From Cytophagales bacterium (GTDB lineage Bacteria; Bacteroidota; Bacteroidia; Cytophagales; Cyclobacteriaceae): DNA of 64,000 nt. The stretch spans positions 1 through 64,000 of the forward strand of contig JAKSDQ010000250.1 of NCBI GenBank assembly GCA_022360015.1, written 5' to 3'. Positions 53,153 through 63,417 of the stretch are shown in pieces (position 1 is the first letter of the stretch; each line of letters starts with the position of its first letter). Below the pieces are notes generated by a model that was not told where the DNA came from, made no database searches, and saw nothing but the letters and a program-made list of their open reading frames with translations. A program made the position numbers and the translations under genes.

Positions 53153-54298
53153 TCAATCAAACAAAGCGGCGAAGTCGTTATATCCTGTCTCATTGAGTGC
53201 TTCTTTAGGAATAAACCTGAGCGCTGCCGAGTTAATACAATAACGTAATCCAGTCGGTTTTGGGCCATCGGGAAATACGTGGCCCAAATGACTGTCGCCA
53301 TATTTACTTCTCACCTCCGTCCGGGCGTAACCCAGATGATAATCGGTTCTTTCTGTAATATATTGCCCATCGATAGGCTGCGTAAAGCTGGGCCAGCCAG
53401 TGCCTGAACGGTACTTGTCTTTTGAACTGAACAAGGGTTCACCGGAAACAATATCCACATAAATCCCCTCTTTTTTATGATCCCAGAATTCGTTGGAGAA
53501 CGGACGTTCGGTCGCTTCATTTTGAGTTACATCATATTGCAATGTCGTAAGCCGTTTTTTAAGCTCCTCCTCCGAAGGTTTGCCGTAGACTTTTGAAGAC
53601 TTTGGTTTACCTGATGCTTTTACCTTGTATTCCAAATCGGCACCCCAAACTTTTTTGATGAACTGGTCCCTTCCGGAACCGCGGCGGTAACGTTGGTAAT
53701 TGTCAGGGCTTTTTAAATAATAATTCTGGTGGTATTCTTCTGCATTATAAAATTCCGTAAACGGAGTGATGGCAGTAACTATGGGTTTATCAAACCTGCC
53801 CGATCCTGCCAGTTTGCTTTTTGAAGCCTCGGCCCGGGCTTTCTGATCCTGATCATGGTAAAAGATTTCCGACCGGTACTGCGGACCCCTGTCCACAAAC
53901 TGACCGCCCGCATCGGTGGGATTGATCTGTCTCCAAAAAACTTCCAACAAATCATTAAAAGATATTTTTTTGGGATCATAAAATATTTGCACTGCTTCGG
54001 TATGACCAGTACTTCCCGAAGAAACCTCCCGGTAAGTCGGGTTTGGCTTTTTGCCCCCTGCATACCCGGAAATAACGGCGGAGACTCCCGGTAATTTTTC
54101 GAAAGGTTTCTCCATACACCAAAAGCAACCCCCTGCAAAAGTGGCAATTTTTTGATCTTTGTCCTGTAAAATAACTGTGCCGGCCGTTTCCGTCTTTTGC
54201 GGTTCATCTTTAGCCACAGAAACCATGTAGACCAAACCCACCAGCAACAAGGCACTTCCTGTTAAAATTAATTGCTTTTTCATCATATTTAACTTCAT
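53153..54298 (-). CDS. msrAB: Bifunctional, exported peptide-methionine sulfoxide reductase MsrA/MsrB
   Basis: 381 aa. An N-terminal signal or anchor ([19 protein letters not shown]) directs it to the periplasm. MsrA domain: [20 protein letters not shown] with the catalytic Cys, then [15 protein letters not shown]. MsrB domain: [26 protein letters not shown] and the catalytic [15 protein letters not shown]. It repairs both sulfoxide forms in envelope proteins. The MsrB half lacks the CxxC zinc pairs of the cytosolic MsrB next door. Confidence 0.95.
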   Translation of the reverse strand: MKLNMMKKQLILTGSALLLVGLVYMVSVAKDEPQKTETAGTVILQDKDQKIATFAGGCFWCMEKPFEKLPGVSAVISGYAGGKKPNPTYREVSSGSTGHTEAVQIFYDPKKISFNDLLEVFWRQINPTDAGGQFVDRGPQYRSEIFYHDQDQKARAEASKSKLAGSGRFDKPIVTAITPFTEFYNAEEYHQNYYLKSPDNYQRYRRGSGRDQFIKKVWGADLEYKVKASGKPKSSKVYGKPSEEELKKRLTTLQYDVTQNEATERPFSNEFWDHKKEGIYVDIVSGEPLFSSKDKYRSGTGWPSFTQPIDGQYITERTDYHLGYARTEVRSKYGDSHLGHVFPDGPKPTGLRYCINSAALRFIPKEALNETGYNDFAALFD

Positions 54299-54433
54299 GT
54301 TTTTTGGTCAATACGGATTAATAAAGTTAATAAATGTTAAATGATAATCAATCAGCCTTTTATGTAAAAGACGCGACAATTCCGCAGTTATGTTTTTAAA
54401 ACAATGATTGCTGTCAAATGTTCCCTCCGGGGG

Positions 54434-56353
54434 TTAATCATACATGTATTCAAAAGCGCTCGCGTATTTACCATTTTTTTCGACATAATCAATCATTTGC
54501 CTGTAAAACGGATCGTTGCCCAGGGTAGCGGAGTCACCGACGATCACAAGGGTGGATTTGGCGCGGGTCATGGCAACATTCATGCGCCTGTACTCTTTCA
54601 AAAAACCAATTTCGGATTTGTTATTTGACCTCACGAGGCTGATATAAATCACGTCCCTTTCCTGTCCCTGAAATGCATCTACTGTGTTAATCCTGATATT
54701 CTCAAGCACCGCATCCAGGCAATTTTCTTCGCGCAGCATTTCATCGAGCAATTTAATCTGGGCTTTATAGGGCGCTATGATGCCTGCATTCAACCCCGAT
54801 TCAGGTGGATGTTGACATAAATGTTTGATCAGGAGTTGAGCCTCCTCTTTATTATAAGTAGACAGTGTGCTTTTATCCTGGCTTTCACTGAAGCCGCATC
54901 CGGCGGTATCGATAAACTCAAATAAGACTTCATCAGGCCTGGCCAATACTTCCGCTGCCGTTTTTAGCTTGTTTTGATAAAAATATTGGCTTGAAAAACC
55001 CATGATTTGCGGAGCCATACGATATTGGACCTCCAGCATGGTGTCTGTTTGGGTATTGGAGATGGCTTTTTCAAATAACGAGACCTCCAGCCCGTTTTTG
55101 GCGGTATTAAGCGATTTGACGGTTGGAGGAAGCTGACAGTGATCACCGGCCATGATTACCCTTTGCCCTTTAATCACAGGAATCCAGCAAGCAGGTTCGA
55201 GTGCCTGTGAACATTCGTCGATAAAAACGGTCTTAAAAGCTTTGTCTTTTAAAAATGCCTGATTGGCTCCGGTGACTGTACATGCAATAACCTGCGCCGA
55301 CTCCAGCAGATGGTTGATGATATAAGACTCTATATCCCTACTATAGGCTTTTAACATGCTGGCTTCCTTTAAAATGCGGTCACGTTGCTGTCGCTCCTGT
55401 TTGCCAAAATTCCGTTTATACTTATAACCTATTTTTCTAAGCTCCTCTGCCTTCCTGCGGCTTTCCTTCAAATCTTTGAATTGTGGGTGCCGGGAGATTT
55501 TTACATCCAGACTGTTTTCTATGACATTTTCAGTTAGCCTCGCCGGATGCCCCAAACGCAAAGTACTAACCGCTTCTTCAATCAGTTTTTCTACCAGCAA
55601 GTCCACTGCTGCATTGCTGGGGGCACACACGAGTACCTGCTTTTCAGTGGTGACAGTGGCTTTGATAGCCTGTACCAAAGTGGTCGTCTTACCGGTTCCC
55701 GGCGGTCCGTGAATAATCGCGAGATCCCGCGCGTTAATGACCTTTGTTAAAGCTTCATTTTGTTTTTTGTTGAGGGAAGGGGTGTCATAGTCGTATCCGT
55801 TTTGAAAAGTTGCCTCCTGTGTCCCATACAAAATCTCTCTCAATGCCGCTATACGCCCTCTTTCCGCGCCAGCCACAATTTCCAATGCCAGGTTCATCTC
55901 TTTATAAGACACCTCATCAAATAGCAGATTAACCCCGAGCTTTCCATCATCCAGCCAGTCGGGCACCTCACTATCATGCAATACTACCCGCATTTTTTCC
56001 TTGTTCAGATAGCTGATCACTCCTGAAATCTGCCTTTCACGTCCCGCCTCCCCTTTAAAAACACTTACCACAGACCCCACCTGGAAATTAGAGGGGTGCT
56101 GTTCACCAGTGGTTCTTTGCAACGATAAGGTAACACGTTCACCGGTACTGATAAATTGCCCCGATTTAATAACCGGATACCATGTAATACCGGCTTCTTT
56201 TCTGTCCTCAATGGTATTGATCTGTATTTTCTCCCTGTATTGCCGATAGTCTTCCTCCTGCTCAATTTTGAGCAATTCCTGTAGTTCAATCAAGGCATTC
56301 TGCGCTGCTGTGGGCATGAGTGTAAAGTTTAGCGACTCGATTTCAGATCTCAT
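54434..56353 (-). CDS. UPF1/IGHMBP2-like superfamily 1 helicase
   Basis: 639 aa. An N-terminal beta-barrel/OB-like region (residues about 60-170), then the SF1B motor: IHGPPGTGKTTTLVQAI (I), VLVCAPSNAAVDLLVEKL (Ia), VFIDECSQALEPACW (II, with C in place of the usual A of DEASQ), MAGDHCQLPPTVKS (III), NTVDAFQGQERDVIYISLVR (V) and RRMNVAMTRAKSTLVIVGD (VI). It unwinds DNA or RNA 5' to 3' by family precedent. Its start overlaps the end of the upstream desaturase gene by 11 bp. Confidence 0.93.
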   Translation of the reverse strand: MRSEIESLNFTLMPTAAQNALIELQELLKIEQEEDYRQYREKIQINTIEDRKEAGITWYPVIKSGQFISTGERVTLSLQRTTGEQHPSNFQVGSVVSVFKGEAGRERQISGVISYLNKEKMRVVLHDSEVPDWLDDGKLGVNLLFDEVSYKEMNLALEIVAGAERGRIAALREILYGTQEATFQNGYDYDTPSLNKKQNEALTKVINARDLAIIHGPPGTGKTTTLVQAIKATVTTEKQVLVCAPSNAAVDLLVEKLIEEAVSTLRLGHPARLTENVIENSLDVKISRHPQFKDLKESRRKAEELRKIGYKYKRNFGKQERQQRDRILKEASMLKAYSRDIESYIINHLLESAQVIACTVTGANQAFLKDKAFKTVFIDECSQALEPACWIPVIKGQRVIMAGDHCQLPPTVKSLNTAKNGLEVSLFEKAISNTQTDTMLEVQYRMAPQIMGFSSQYFYQNKLKTAAEVLARPDEVLFEFIDTAGCGFSESQDKSTLSTYNKEEAQLLIKHLCQHPPESGLNAGIIAPYKAQIKLLDEMLREENCLDAVLENIRINTVDAFQGQERDVIYISLVRSNNKSEIGFLKEYRRMNVAMTRAKSTLVIVGDSATLGNDPFYRQMIDYVEKNGKYASAFEYMYD

Positions 56354-57635
56354 TTATTTGAGAAACCTTCATTCTCACCCCAACTTTACCCGACCTGATC
56401 TCAAACCATACAAAAGCACAAGAAATCACCAAAGCAATCACAAAATATGCCATTACCATGACTGTACCATACGGCACAACCGAATCCAGTAAAAACCACC
56501 CACCCTGATAAAAGATTAAAAACAGACCTGTTATGGCTTTGATGAGTTCTACCCACCAGGCGTGGATGCTGCGGTCCATTAATGTGCTGTAAGAGAATAT
56601 GCAAAAAATCAGAAAAAGCCCGTAAATCAATACCCCGGGAAAACCTATCGCCGCAAAGTTGTTGAACAGGTACATCATCAGGGTGAAAGTGGCCAAAAAC
56701 TGGCTCCATGACCAGATATGCAGCCATTTGGAGGATTTGGGATTGTATTTTTCGTAGGCGTAAACATCTTCGATACTTTCCAGGGGATATTTTTCCTGTA
56801 CGTCAGGGGGTCTCCAACCGGTGGGCATGAACCATATCTTGAGTTTGGCGGCCAGGGAGTCGGTGTGCCAGGCATCTTTCATCAACTGCCATAAATGATA
56901 AAAATTGATAATGACCGGATTCCAGGTTCTGCCGGGCCTCTTTACGCCGTAAACCGGTGGCACTTCATCGAGCTCTTCCTGAAAAGTGCCGAACAGTTTA
57001 TCCCAGATGATAAACACCTGTGAAAGATTCTTGTCGAGGTAAATGTCGTTGATGGCATGATGCACCCGGTGGTGGGAGGGGGTCACGATGATTTTTTCCA
57101 GGAAGCCCATTTTGCCGATCAGGCGTGTATGATACCAGTATTGTGCGAACAAGTGGAGAGGGGCCAGCACCGCCACTGCCTCTGCCGGAATGCCCATTAA
57201 GGCGGTAGGGATCATTAAAAAGGCAAAAATGGTGAAAAAATTGGAGATGGATTGGCGCAAAGCACAGGCCAGATTGAATTCTTCGCTGCTATGGTGAATG
57301 ATGTGGTGATTCCAGAAATAATTGACTTGGTGGGCCAGCCGGTGATTCCAGTAACCGGCAAAATCAAGTCCGAGAAACGCCAGTACATAAACGAGCCAGG
57401 TAGCTTCAATATGGAACAAGGCAAGATGTTCAACCATCCATTCGTAAGAGACAATAACAAAGGTAAGCCCAAGTACATCCTTGATGGCATTGGTAAGCCC
57501 TGAACCTAAGCTGGAAAGCGTGTCCATGCTGTGGATTACCTTTTTTCCTTTCAGCCATGCAGCGATTCTTTCGATCACAAGCAGCGACATAAAAAAAGGA
57601 ATGACATAGTTTAATACCTCAGCGTATCTTTCCAT
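56343..57635 (-). CDS. Sterol desaturase / fatty acid hydroxylase-family membrane protein
   Basis: 430 aa with about eight membrane helices. The di-iron histidine boxes are GYWNHRLAHQVNYFWNHHII (HRLAH and NHHIIHH) and TPSHHRVHHAINDIYLD (HHRVHH). The layout with extra C-terminal helices resembles alkylglycerol monooxygenase (TMEM195)-type members. Probably hydroxylates or desaturates a membrane lipid. It overlaps the helicase gene by 11 bp, although no functional link is evident. Confidence 0.92.
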   Translation of the reverse strand: MERYAEVLNYVIPFFMSLLVIERIAAWLKGKKVIHSMDTLSSLGSGLTNAIKDVLGLTFVIVSYEWMVEHLALFHIEATWLVYVLAFLGLDFAGYWNHRLAHQVNYFWNHHIIHHSSEEFNLACALRQSISNFFTIFAFLMIPTALMGIPAEAVAVLAPLHLFAQYWYHTRLIGKMGFLEKIIVTPSHHRVHHAINDIYLDKNLSQVFIIWDKLFGTFQEELDEVPPVYGVKRPGRTWNPVIINFYHLWQLMKDAWHTDSLAAKLKIWFMPTGWRPPDVQEKYPLESIEDVYAYEKYNPKSSKWLHIWSWSQFLATFTLMMYLFNNFAAIGFPGVLIYGLFLIFCIFSYSTLMDRSIHAWWVELIKAITGLFLIFYQGGWFLLDSVVPYGTVMVMAYFVIALVISCAFVWFEIRSGKVGVRMKVSQINEI

Positions 57636-57778
57636 GGAGTATAAAACTTTGATTTATGATAACATAAATATAACACAAAAAAAATTGTTATGCATGCAGC
57701 GCATATAGTTAATTTCTTTTCAAAGCTATATCTGCCGGTTTTTAATGGTATTTTAGGCATCTAAGTTTTAACAATAGA

Positions 57779-57786
57779 TATATTTG
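57779..57786 (+). promoter_or_regulatory. Candidate promoter -7 element for the YcaQ-like gene
   Basis: TATATTTG matches TANNTTTG exactly; a TTTAG about 21 bases upstream may serve as -33. The start codon follows at 57824. Confidence 0.5.
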
Positions 57787-57823
57787 GTTAATTTTGGCTG
57801 GGCTGTAACTTACTTTTAAATCT

Positions 57824-59026
57824 GTGGAAATTACTCTTTTTGAGGCTCGCAAACTGATTTTAGCCAGCCAGGGGCTACTTAACAAAAAACCTTTTGGCAA
57901 GGGCAAGAGGGCTGTGCTCAAGGTGCTGGATCGCCTGGGTTATGTGCAAATAGATGCTATTTCAGTAATTGAGCGGGCACACCATCATACTTTGTGGAAC
58001 CGGGCAGGTAATTACAAGCCCGGGTTATTGTATGCTATGTTGGGTAGGGATCGCACGGTTTTGGAGTACTGGAGCCATGCGGCAGCTTTTTTGCCGATGA
58101 AACATTACCGTTTTTGCCTTCATACCATGCATCACATAAAATCCGCCGGCCATCATTGGTATCCTGTAGATACTCAAGTGAAAACCTATGTCTATGACCG
58201 GATTGTAGGTGAAGGCGCATTGTATGCCAGGGATTTTGGTGGTAACGGAAAATTATCCGGTAAGATGTGGGATTTGAAACCGGCAAAACAAGCCCTGCAC
58301 GAGCTGTTTATGGAAGGGAAGTTGCTGGTCAGTGCCCGTGATAACTTCCATCGCAGGTATGACCTCCCCGAGAGGGTTTTACCCTCCGGTATCGATACCT
58401 CCCTGCCTGCACCGAGAGAGCAGGCAGCGTATTACCTGTTATCTGCCATCAAAGCGCAAGGTCTGGTTTCACTCGGTGCTATTCATTATCTGCGCAATTG
58501 GATTAAACCCCTGATCCAACAGTACTTGCCGGAATTTATTGAGGAAGGTAAAATATTGCAAGTAACTATTCACAAATCTTCGGGCAAAGTGTTTTACACC
58601 ACCCCTGATCGAATTGAGCAAATGCCAAAGCGTGTGAATAAAGCGGTATACCTGCTCTCTCCCTTCGATAATGCCATCATCCAGCGGAAAAGACTGGCTT
58701 ACTTTTTTAACTTTGATTACCAGACCGAAATATACCTGCCTGCCCACAAAAGGGTTTACGGCTACTTTGCCCTGCCAATTTTGTGGGGCACCGAATTTAT
58801 CGGCCGGCTGGACCCCAAGGCCGTTCGAAAAACCGGTGTTTTGGCCATTAACAACCTGCAAATTGAGCCACGTGTCAAGATCAATGACCAGTTGCTTTGG
58901 GCTTTGAAAAATGCATTGCATGATTTTGCCTTATTCAATGGCTGCGAAAGCTTTCAAATATCAAAAAGTGAGCCCGCTTTTCTCACAGCGTGGTTAAGTA
59001 AGCCATCGGATATTGGGGCACCTTGA
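57824..59026 (+). CDS. YcaQ-like winged-helix protein (AlkX-type DNA glycosylase family)
   Basis: 400 aa with a GTG start; no ATG lies nearby in frame and the translation begins with the family's usual EITLFEARKLILASQGLL. Conserved blocks: LGYVQIDAISVIERAHHHTL, then WNRAGNY; YWSHAAAFLPM; LLSPFDNAIIQRKRL; and PAHKRVYGYFALPILW with FIGRLDPKA. YcaQ of E. coli unhooks interstrand crosslinks; the Q-x-D-related active-site segment (VQIDAISVIERAHH) is present. It is a single gene divergent from the desaturase gene, probably a DNA-repair enzyme. Confidence 0.9.
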   Translation: MEITLFEARKLILASQGLLNKKPFGKGKRAVLKVLDRLGYVQIDAISVIERAHHHTLWNRAGNYKPGLLYAMLGRDRTVLEYWSHAAAFLPMKHYRFCLHTMHHIKSAGHHWYPVDTQVKTYVYDRIVGEGALYARDFGGNGKLSGKMWDLKPAKQALHELFMEGKLLVSARDNFHRRYDLPERVLPSGIDTSLPAPREQAAYYLLSAIKAQGLVSLGAIHYLRNWIKPLIQQYLPEFIEEGKILQVTIHKSSGKVFYTTPDRIEQMPKRVNKAVYLLSPFDNAIIQRKRLAYFFNFDYQTEIYLPAHKRVYGYFALPILWGTEFIGRLDPKAVRKTGVLAINNLQIEPRVKINDQLLWALKNALHDFALFNGCESFQISKSEPAFLTAWLSKPSDIGAP

Positions 59027-59194
59027 TAAAAACAGCCCGGGATTAAATGTACTTGAACGGGAGACCATTATCTGAACCTGCAATTGTCGTACATCCTACA
59101 TTTCAGTTGAAATCAACGTATTGGTTTTTCACTTGTCGAGGTAATTCCTTTATTTACAATATTATTATCGGAGGTTAAAGGATTCGAAGCAATC

Positions 59195-59599
59195 ATGGGG
59201 CAGAAAAGGTCAAACGACAACATTCTAAATGAGATAAAGCAATTAAAGGAAGAACTGAAATTGTTGAAAAATCTGCTGCCATCAAAATCAGATTTGGCAA
59301 AGGCAAAGGGAGCGTCAGAAACAAGGCCTAAATTAATTGGAAACCAGCCCAATCCTTTTGATCAATTCACCATCATTCAATATTTTGTTCCTGAAACAGG
59401 CCATCAGCGTATTTCATTATTTATTGTGGATGAAAAGGGTGACCAGCAGATGTTTTGGGATCATCTGAAAGAAGGAAAACAGAAACTGCTCCTCAAAGAT
59501 CATGCCCTACGCCCCGGTATTTATTTCTGCAGTTTAGTGGTGGAAGGAAATATTGTAGAAACCCGCAAAATGGAGGTAACACGCCAAACCACGCGTTAA
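59195..59599 (+). CDS. Small protein with a T9SS sorting-domain-like C-terminus
   Basis: 134 aa. Residues 10-30 form a charged coiled coil (ILNEIKQLKEELKLLKNLLP). From about residue 50 the protein reads like a Por/type IX C-terminal sorting domain: GNQPNPFDQFTIIQYFVPET, RISLFIVDEKGDQ, LRPGIYFCSLVVEGNIVETR, then KMEV. Such domains are normally the last 80 residues of large secreted proteins with signal peptides; here there is no signal peptide and almost no cargo. It could be an evolved intracellular protein or the 3' end of a lost gene that gained a start. Confidence 0.75.
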   Translation: MGQKRSNDNILNEIKQLKEELKLLKNLLPSKSDLAKAKGASETRPKLIGNQPNPFDQFTIIQYFVPETGHQRISLFIVDEKGDQQMFWDHLKEGKQKLLLKDHALRPGIYFCSLVVEGNIVETRKMEVTRQTTR

Positions 59600-59629
59600 G
59601 ATAATAAAATTAATAACCTTTTTCATTAA

Positions 59630-59665
59630 AAAAATGAATAGAGATCATGAAAACTATTCATTTTT
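59630..59665. terminator. Terminator-like hairpin after the sorting-domain gene
   Basis: AAAAATGAATAG and CTATTCATTTTT pair over 12 bp around a 12-base loop; the T-run is part of the stem. The stem is AT-rich. Confidence 0.65.
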
Positions 59666-59846
59666 AACCCGGCAATTAATTGATTTTATTTGCCATGTGG
59701 CATTTTTTCTTCAGAGATTTAAATAGAAAATCCCGAATTCGAAATAGTCTTTTTCTTTTTAAGATCCGTATGAATACATGATCAAACAGAGCAACAAACT
59801 ATCACCACCGGATTAAACGTGACAATTTACACCAAAGAACAAAAGT

Positions 59847-60743
59847 ATGAAAGTTGATTTTTATCAGGTAGATGTTTTCACTATTGCCTTGTTTAGAGGG
59901 AATCCGGCTGGTGTGGTGCTTAATGCTGATGGATTGACAGAGACCGAAATGCAGGCAATCGCCCGGGAGGTAAACAACTCGGAAACAGCATTTGTATTTA
60001 AACCCGATGATGAAAGCCATGACCTCCGGCTCCGATACTTCACCCCCAATGTAGAAGTGCCGGGGTGCGGTCACGCAACCCTGGCGGCCTGTTATGTCTG
60101 GGCCAGGCGTCAGGGATTCAAAAAACGTGACATCAAAGTTAAACTTTCCGGCGGGATTTTGCCGGTTGAACTGGTAGGCAATAGTATAAACAGAAGAATT
60201 TTCTTAACCCAATCCCCCCCTAAATTTGAGCATACCCTCGTCGGAAACAGGAAAGCAAAGGTGTTGAACGCATTCCGGCTGCAGGTTCAGGACCTGATGA
60301 AGGCCCCGGTGCAAATTGTAGATACCGGTGATCCTAAAATCCTTGTACCCCTTAAAGACAAGAACATCCTCAACAACCTGACACCGGATTTTGATAAATT
60401 AATCGAAATAAGTATTGAAACCGGGTGTAATGGCTTTCATGTTTTTAACCTGGATAGTCAAAATGGAACCATCAGAACGAATGCCAGAACTTTTGCCCCG
60501 GCTGTAGGTGTGAATGAGGCCCCGATTACCGGTAGCGGCAACGGACCATTAGGGGCCTATTTGGTGAGATATCAACTGGTGAATCATGATAACCGTTGTT
60601 TAGAGTTTGTCTCCAAGCAAGGTGAAGATATGAATCGGGGCGGTTTTGCCTACGTAACGGTAAAGATACAAAATGGAAACCCGGTATCTGTAAAAGTGGG
60701 AGGGGATCTGCGGGTGGTTTTTAATACCACCATCGAACTTTAG
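59847..60743 (+). CDS. PhzF-family isomerase/epimerase
   Basis: 298 aa. The N-terminal half FYQVDVFTIALFRGNPAGVV and VNNSETAFVFKP (with the catalytic Glu) and the block RYFTPNVEVPGCGHATLAAC are the PhzF signature; the second half repeats the fold (TNARTFAPAVGVNEAPITGS, then GNGPLGAYLV). PhzF proteins isomerise small substrates; in genomes without phenazine genes, as seems the case here, the substrate is unknown. An isolated gene. Confidence 0.94.
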   Translation: MKVDFYQVDVFTIALFRGNPAGVVLNADGLTETEMQAIAREVNNSETAFVFKPDDESHDLRLRYFTPNVEVPGCGHATLAACYVWARRQGFKKRDIKVKLSGGILPVELVGNSINRRIFLTQSPPKFEHTLVGNRKAKVLNAFRLQVQDLMKAPVQIVDTGDPKILVPLKDKNILNNLTPDFDKLIEISIETGCNGFHVFNLDSQNGTIRTNARTFAPAVGVNEAPITGSGNGPLGAYLVRYQLVNHDNRCLEFVSKQGEDMNRGGFAYVTVKIQNGNPVSVKVGGDLRVVFNTTIEL

Positions 60744-61232
60744 AAAACCAGCAGGTCAGGCAACTTCCCACTATCCCTATATTAGTTGGCTGCTTATGAT
60801 CCTGATAGTCGATAGGCGTAATTCAAAAATCAGGATTATTAAATACAGCAAAACTAATTATTTACATAGAAAAGTTAATATTTATTTACATGATAACTTG
60901 CTGTAAATCAGAGATATGTAAAAATAGTTATAGTTTTTAACAATTTTTTCACATAAAACACTTGCGCTATATTGCTTTGTCTACTAAATTAGTATGATCC
61001 TTGTAAGCAATTTAGCTAATCATTTCAATCCATATTGGCGATTGCTTCTGACAGTTCTTGTCAACCAAAGTAATACCATTTCTGAAAGAATGTGGTTTTT
61101 ACAGACCATAAGGTATGATACCGGCTAACTTATGAAAGGTGTTTGCTGCCATATATAATATGCATCACGCTTTCAACAGCAGTTTAATTTTATAGATAAC
61201 CTTTGCTGCATATCCCGGCCTTAGTTTAAGGT
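60744..61232. other. AT-rich intergenic region, nothing definite
   Basis: About 490 bp with several ATTTACAT/ATGTAAA-like words around 60850-60930 but no clear hairpin, promoter pair or gene remnant. Confidence 0.4.
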
Positions 61233-62936
61233 ATGGTAAATATGTTATTAAAAGTTAAAAGATTGGGAAACGAAAAATCTATATTATCTTTCATTGTCAT
61301 TTTGCCATTCATCTTTGGTTTGTTGCTGACCATACCATCACCTGCCTGGCAGGTGGTAGCTTTGGCAGACTCTACAATAAGGATAAACACTCAGCTTTTG
61401 ACAGACAGCCTTCCCAATCTTCCGTCAACAATCACGCTACATGACCTGAAAAACTCCATTGATAGTCTGCAATCCTGGCAATCCCGGCTAAGTAGCTATC
61501 CGTTGAATACTGATAGCCTTACTCCTGGCCAATTGCAGCAAGTAATAACGCTGAAGGCCAACGGTGATGGTTTGCTTAACAATTTGGAGACCAGGCAAAA
61601 CCACGTTGAAACCAAAATAAACCAACTTGAAAATAAGGCGATAAATTTACAGGATTCTATCTACGAGGCCCTCCAACAGAAAATCGGACAACTTCGTGCC
61701 AGTGGTAAACTTACCCCGGAAGCAGACAGTCTGTGGCAAAAGCTGAACCATTTACAAATGACCAGGAGATTGAATCATGAAATGGGGCAATTAGAAATTC
61801 CTGATGAAGTGATTTCAAAGGACCAGGTCGGTGAGATGGACCAGTTAATTAATCAATTAAAGCATGATAAGATATCATCAGAGTTTATTAGTGACATCGA
61901 TCAAAAACTTTTCGGGCTAAAAGGCGCCTTACAACAAAAAGAACAGCTCGCTGCTGTAAATACGGAAATAGCTGCGATGAAATCGGCTTTTAAAGAAGAT
62001 TTTGAACAGTTCAGTCAAAAAATTAATCCTGACTGGCTCAAAAGACAACAGGATCAACTGCAGCAGTGGCAGCAATATACCGACGGGATAAAGGACTATG
62101 GAAACGAGGTTGTTAATACGCCAAAAACACTTGGGCAACGGGCCAGAGAACTGGAAGAAATACAGGCTTTTGAAGGTCAGAAAAACACCTTCAGTCCTTA
62201 CCAACAGCAAATTGAAGAACTAGGTAAAGAAGATTATGTCAAAGAGCAGGCTATGCAAAAAGCCAAGACCATGGCCAGGAACCATTTTGCTGGTCAGCAG
62301 GAAAAACTCAAGGCTGCTCAAAGTAAGCTGACCAGGCTCAAGCAGCGTATGGGCAAATCAGGTGGGAGTGGCCTGAATGGGGAAAAACTCAAAAAACAAA
62401 ACCCCATGAAGGACAAAACCCTGGGTGAGCGCCTGGTGCTAGGTGGCAATTTTCAGTTGCACCCCGGTGAGGAGGTCTCCCTGGACATCTCTCCGACTCT
62501 GGCTTACCGGTGGACCAAAATGCTCAGATTGGGACTGGGCGGCACCTACCGCACCACCTTCGACGAAAAAGAACGCTTCTTTTTGTCGGATGAAAACGAA
62601 GTGTTTGGCTATCGGGGTTTTGCTGAGCATGAGGTTTACAAAGGCTTTTTTGCCCATGTAGAATACGAAAGGCTGCAAAGCGGCAACAGGTCGGCACAAA
62701 AAAGTGCCATTGGAGATGAAAATGGCGATGCCTGGCAAAACAGTGCCCTGGCAGGCCTGGGTAAGAGCTACAAGATACGCAATAAAATTAAGGGCCATGT
62801 GATGTTGTTATACAACTTTCTCTACGATGAGCACAGTCTGTATGACAATCCCTGGAACGTGCGATTCGGGTTTGAACTAATGGAACAGGGTTCGAAAAAA
62901 AATAAAAGTGGAAAAATCGAAAAGCAAAAAGAATAA
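61233..62936 (+). CDS. Unknown envelope protein: long coiled coil plus beta-barrel-like C-terminus
   Basis: 567 aa; an ATG at 61242 is an alternative start. A signal peptide or anchor (ILSFIVILPFIFGLLLTIPS) is followed by about 350 residues of predicted coiled coil, very rich in Gln, Leu and Lys (NNLETRQNHVETKINQLENK; AQSKLTRLKQRMGK). The C-terminal 150 residues have alternating aromatic beta-strands (GNFQLHPGEEVSLDISPTLA; YRWTKMLRLGLGGTYRTTF; NVRFGFELMEQ), like a small outer-membrane barrel. It may span the periplasm from the outer membrane inward. I do not recognise a family. It lies ahead of two exported genes, the last RHS-like. Confidence 0.7.
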   Translation: MVNMLLKVKRLGNEKSILSFIVILPFIFGLLLTIPSPAWQVVALADSTIRINTQLLTDSLPNLPSTITLHDLKNSIDSLQSWQSRLSSYPLNTDSLTPGQLQQVITLKANGDGLLNNLETRQNHVETKINQLENKAINLQDSIYEALQQKIGQLRASGKLTPEADSLWQKLNHLQMTRRLNHEMGQLEIPDEVISKDQVGEMDQLINQLKHDKISSEFISDIDQKLFGLKGALQQKEQLAAVNTEIAAMKSAFKEDFEQFSQKINPDWLKRQQDQLQQWQQYTDGIKDYGNEVVNTPKTLGQRARELEEIQAFEGQKNTFSPYQQQIEELGKEDYVKEQAMQKAKTMARNHFAGQQEKLKAAQSKLTRLKQRMGKSGGSGLNGEKLKKQNPMKDKTLGERLVLGGNFQLHPGEEVSLDISPTLAYRWTKMLRLGLGGTYRTTFDEKERFFLSDENEVFGYRGFAEHEVYKGFFAHVEYERLQSGNRSAQKSAIGDENGDAWQNSALAGLGKSYKIRNKIKGHVMLLYNFLYDEHSLYDNPWNVRFGFELMEQGSKKNKSGKIEKQKE

Positions 62937-63417
62937 AAGCGGACAAGGAATAAATTAACAAGTTATGAAACCAACATAAAATCGATACAATGATGAAAAC
63001 ACAATTTTAACTGGCATCGGGATAACATGCTTTGGCCAATTAAAGCATCAGGTTCAGCGGTTATGACCTCCATTACCTATGCATAAGGTCACCGATCATG
63101 ATTTTTCCCCGCCAGCCACGAACAGGAACATAGCGAACTAAGCAATCGCTTTAAAAGTGATTGCTATAAGACCGGAATGTGTTTCGGCAAAACGCTTGGA
63201 TACGCGTGTTTCCAGAACATATATCCGGGCTGGGAATTTTTAAAACAAAAATTCCCAAACAGTCGAGGTATGCCCTGGCACGGGCAGATAGGTTCACCAC
63301 CTGCCTTCACTTCATGGATCAATCCATAGAAGAATAGAAAAGGTATATTCATACCGTTAGATTCGGGCAATTTATCAGAAAGGAAAAAATAACGATAGAA
63401 AACAAAATACAAACGAC
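62937..63417. other. Intergenic region, no supported gene
   Basis: About 480 bp. AGCAATC (63141-63147) and GATTGCT (63159-63165) form a short hairpin without T-run. A 25-codon stretch near 63007-63090 (NWHRDNMLWPIKASGSAVMT) is open but has no start and no recognisable family. Confidence 0.4.

Noticed and set aside
63164..63412. 82-codon minus-strand frame before the small exported protein
   Set aside because: Between two plus-strand genes, no signal or domain, aromatic-rich random composition.
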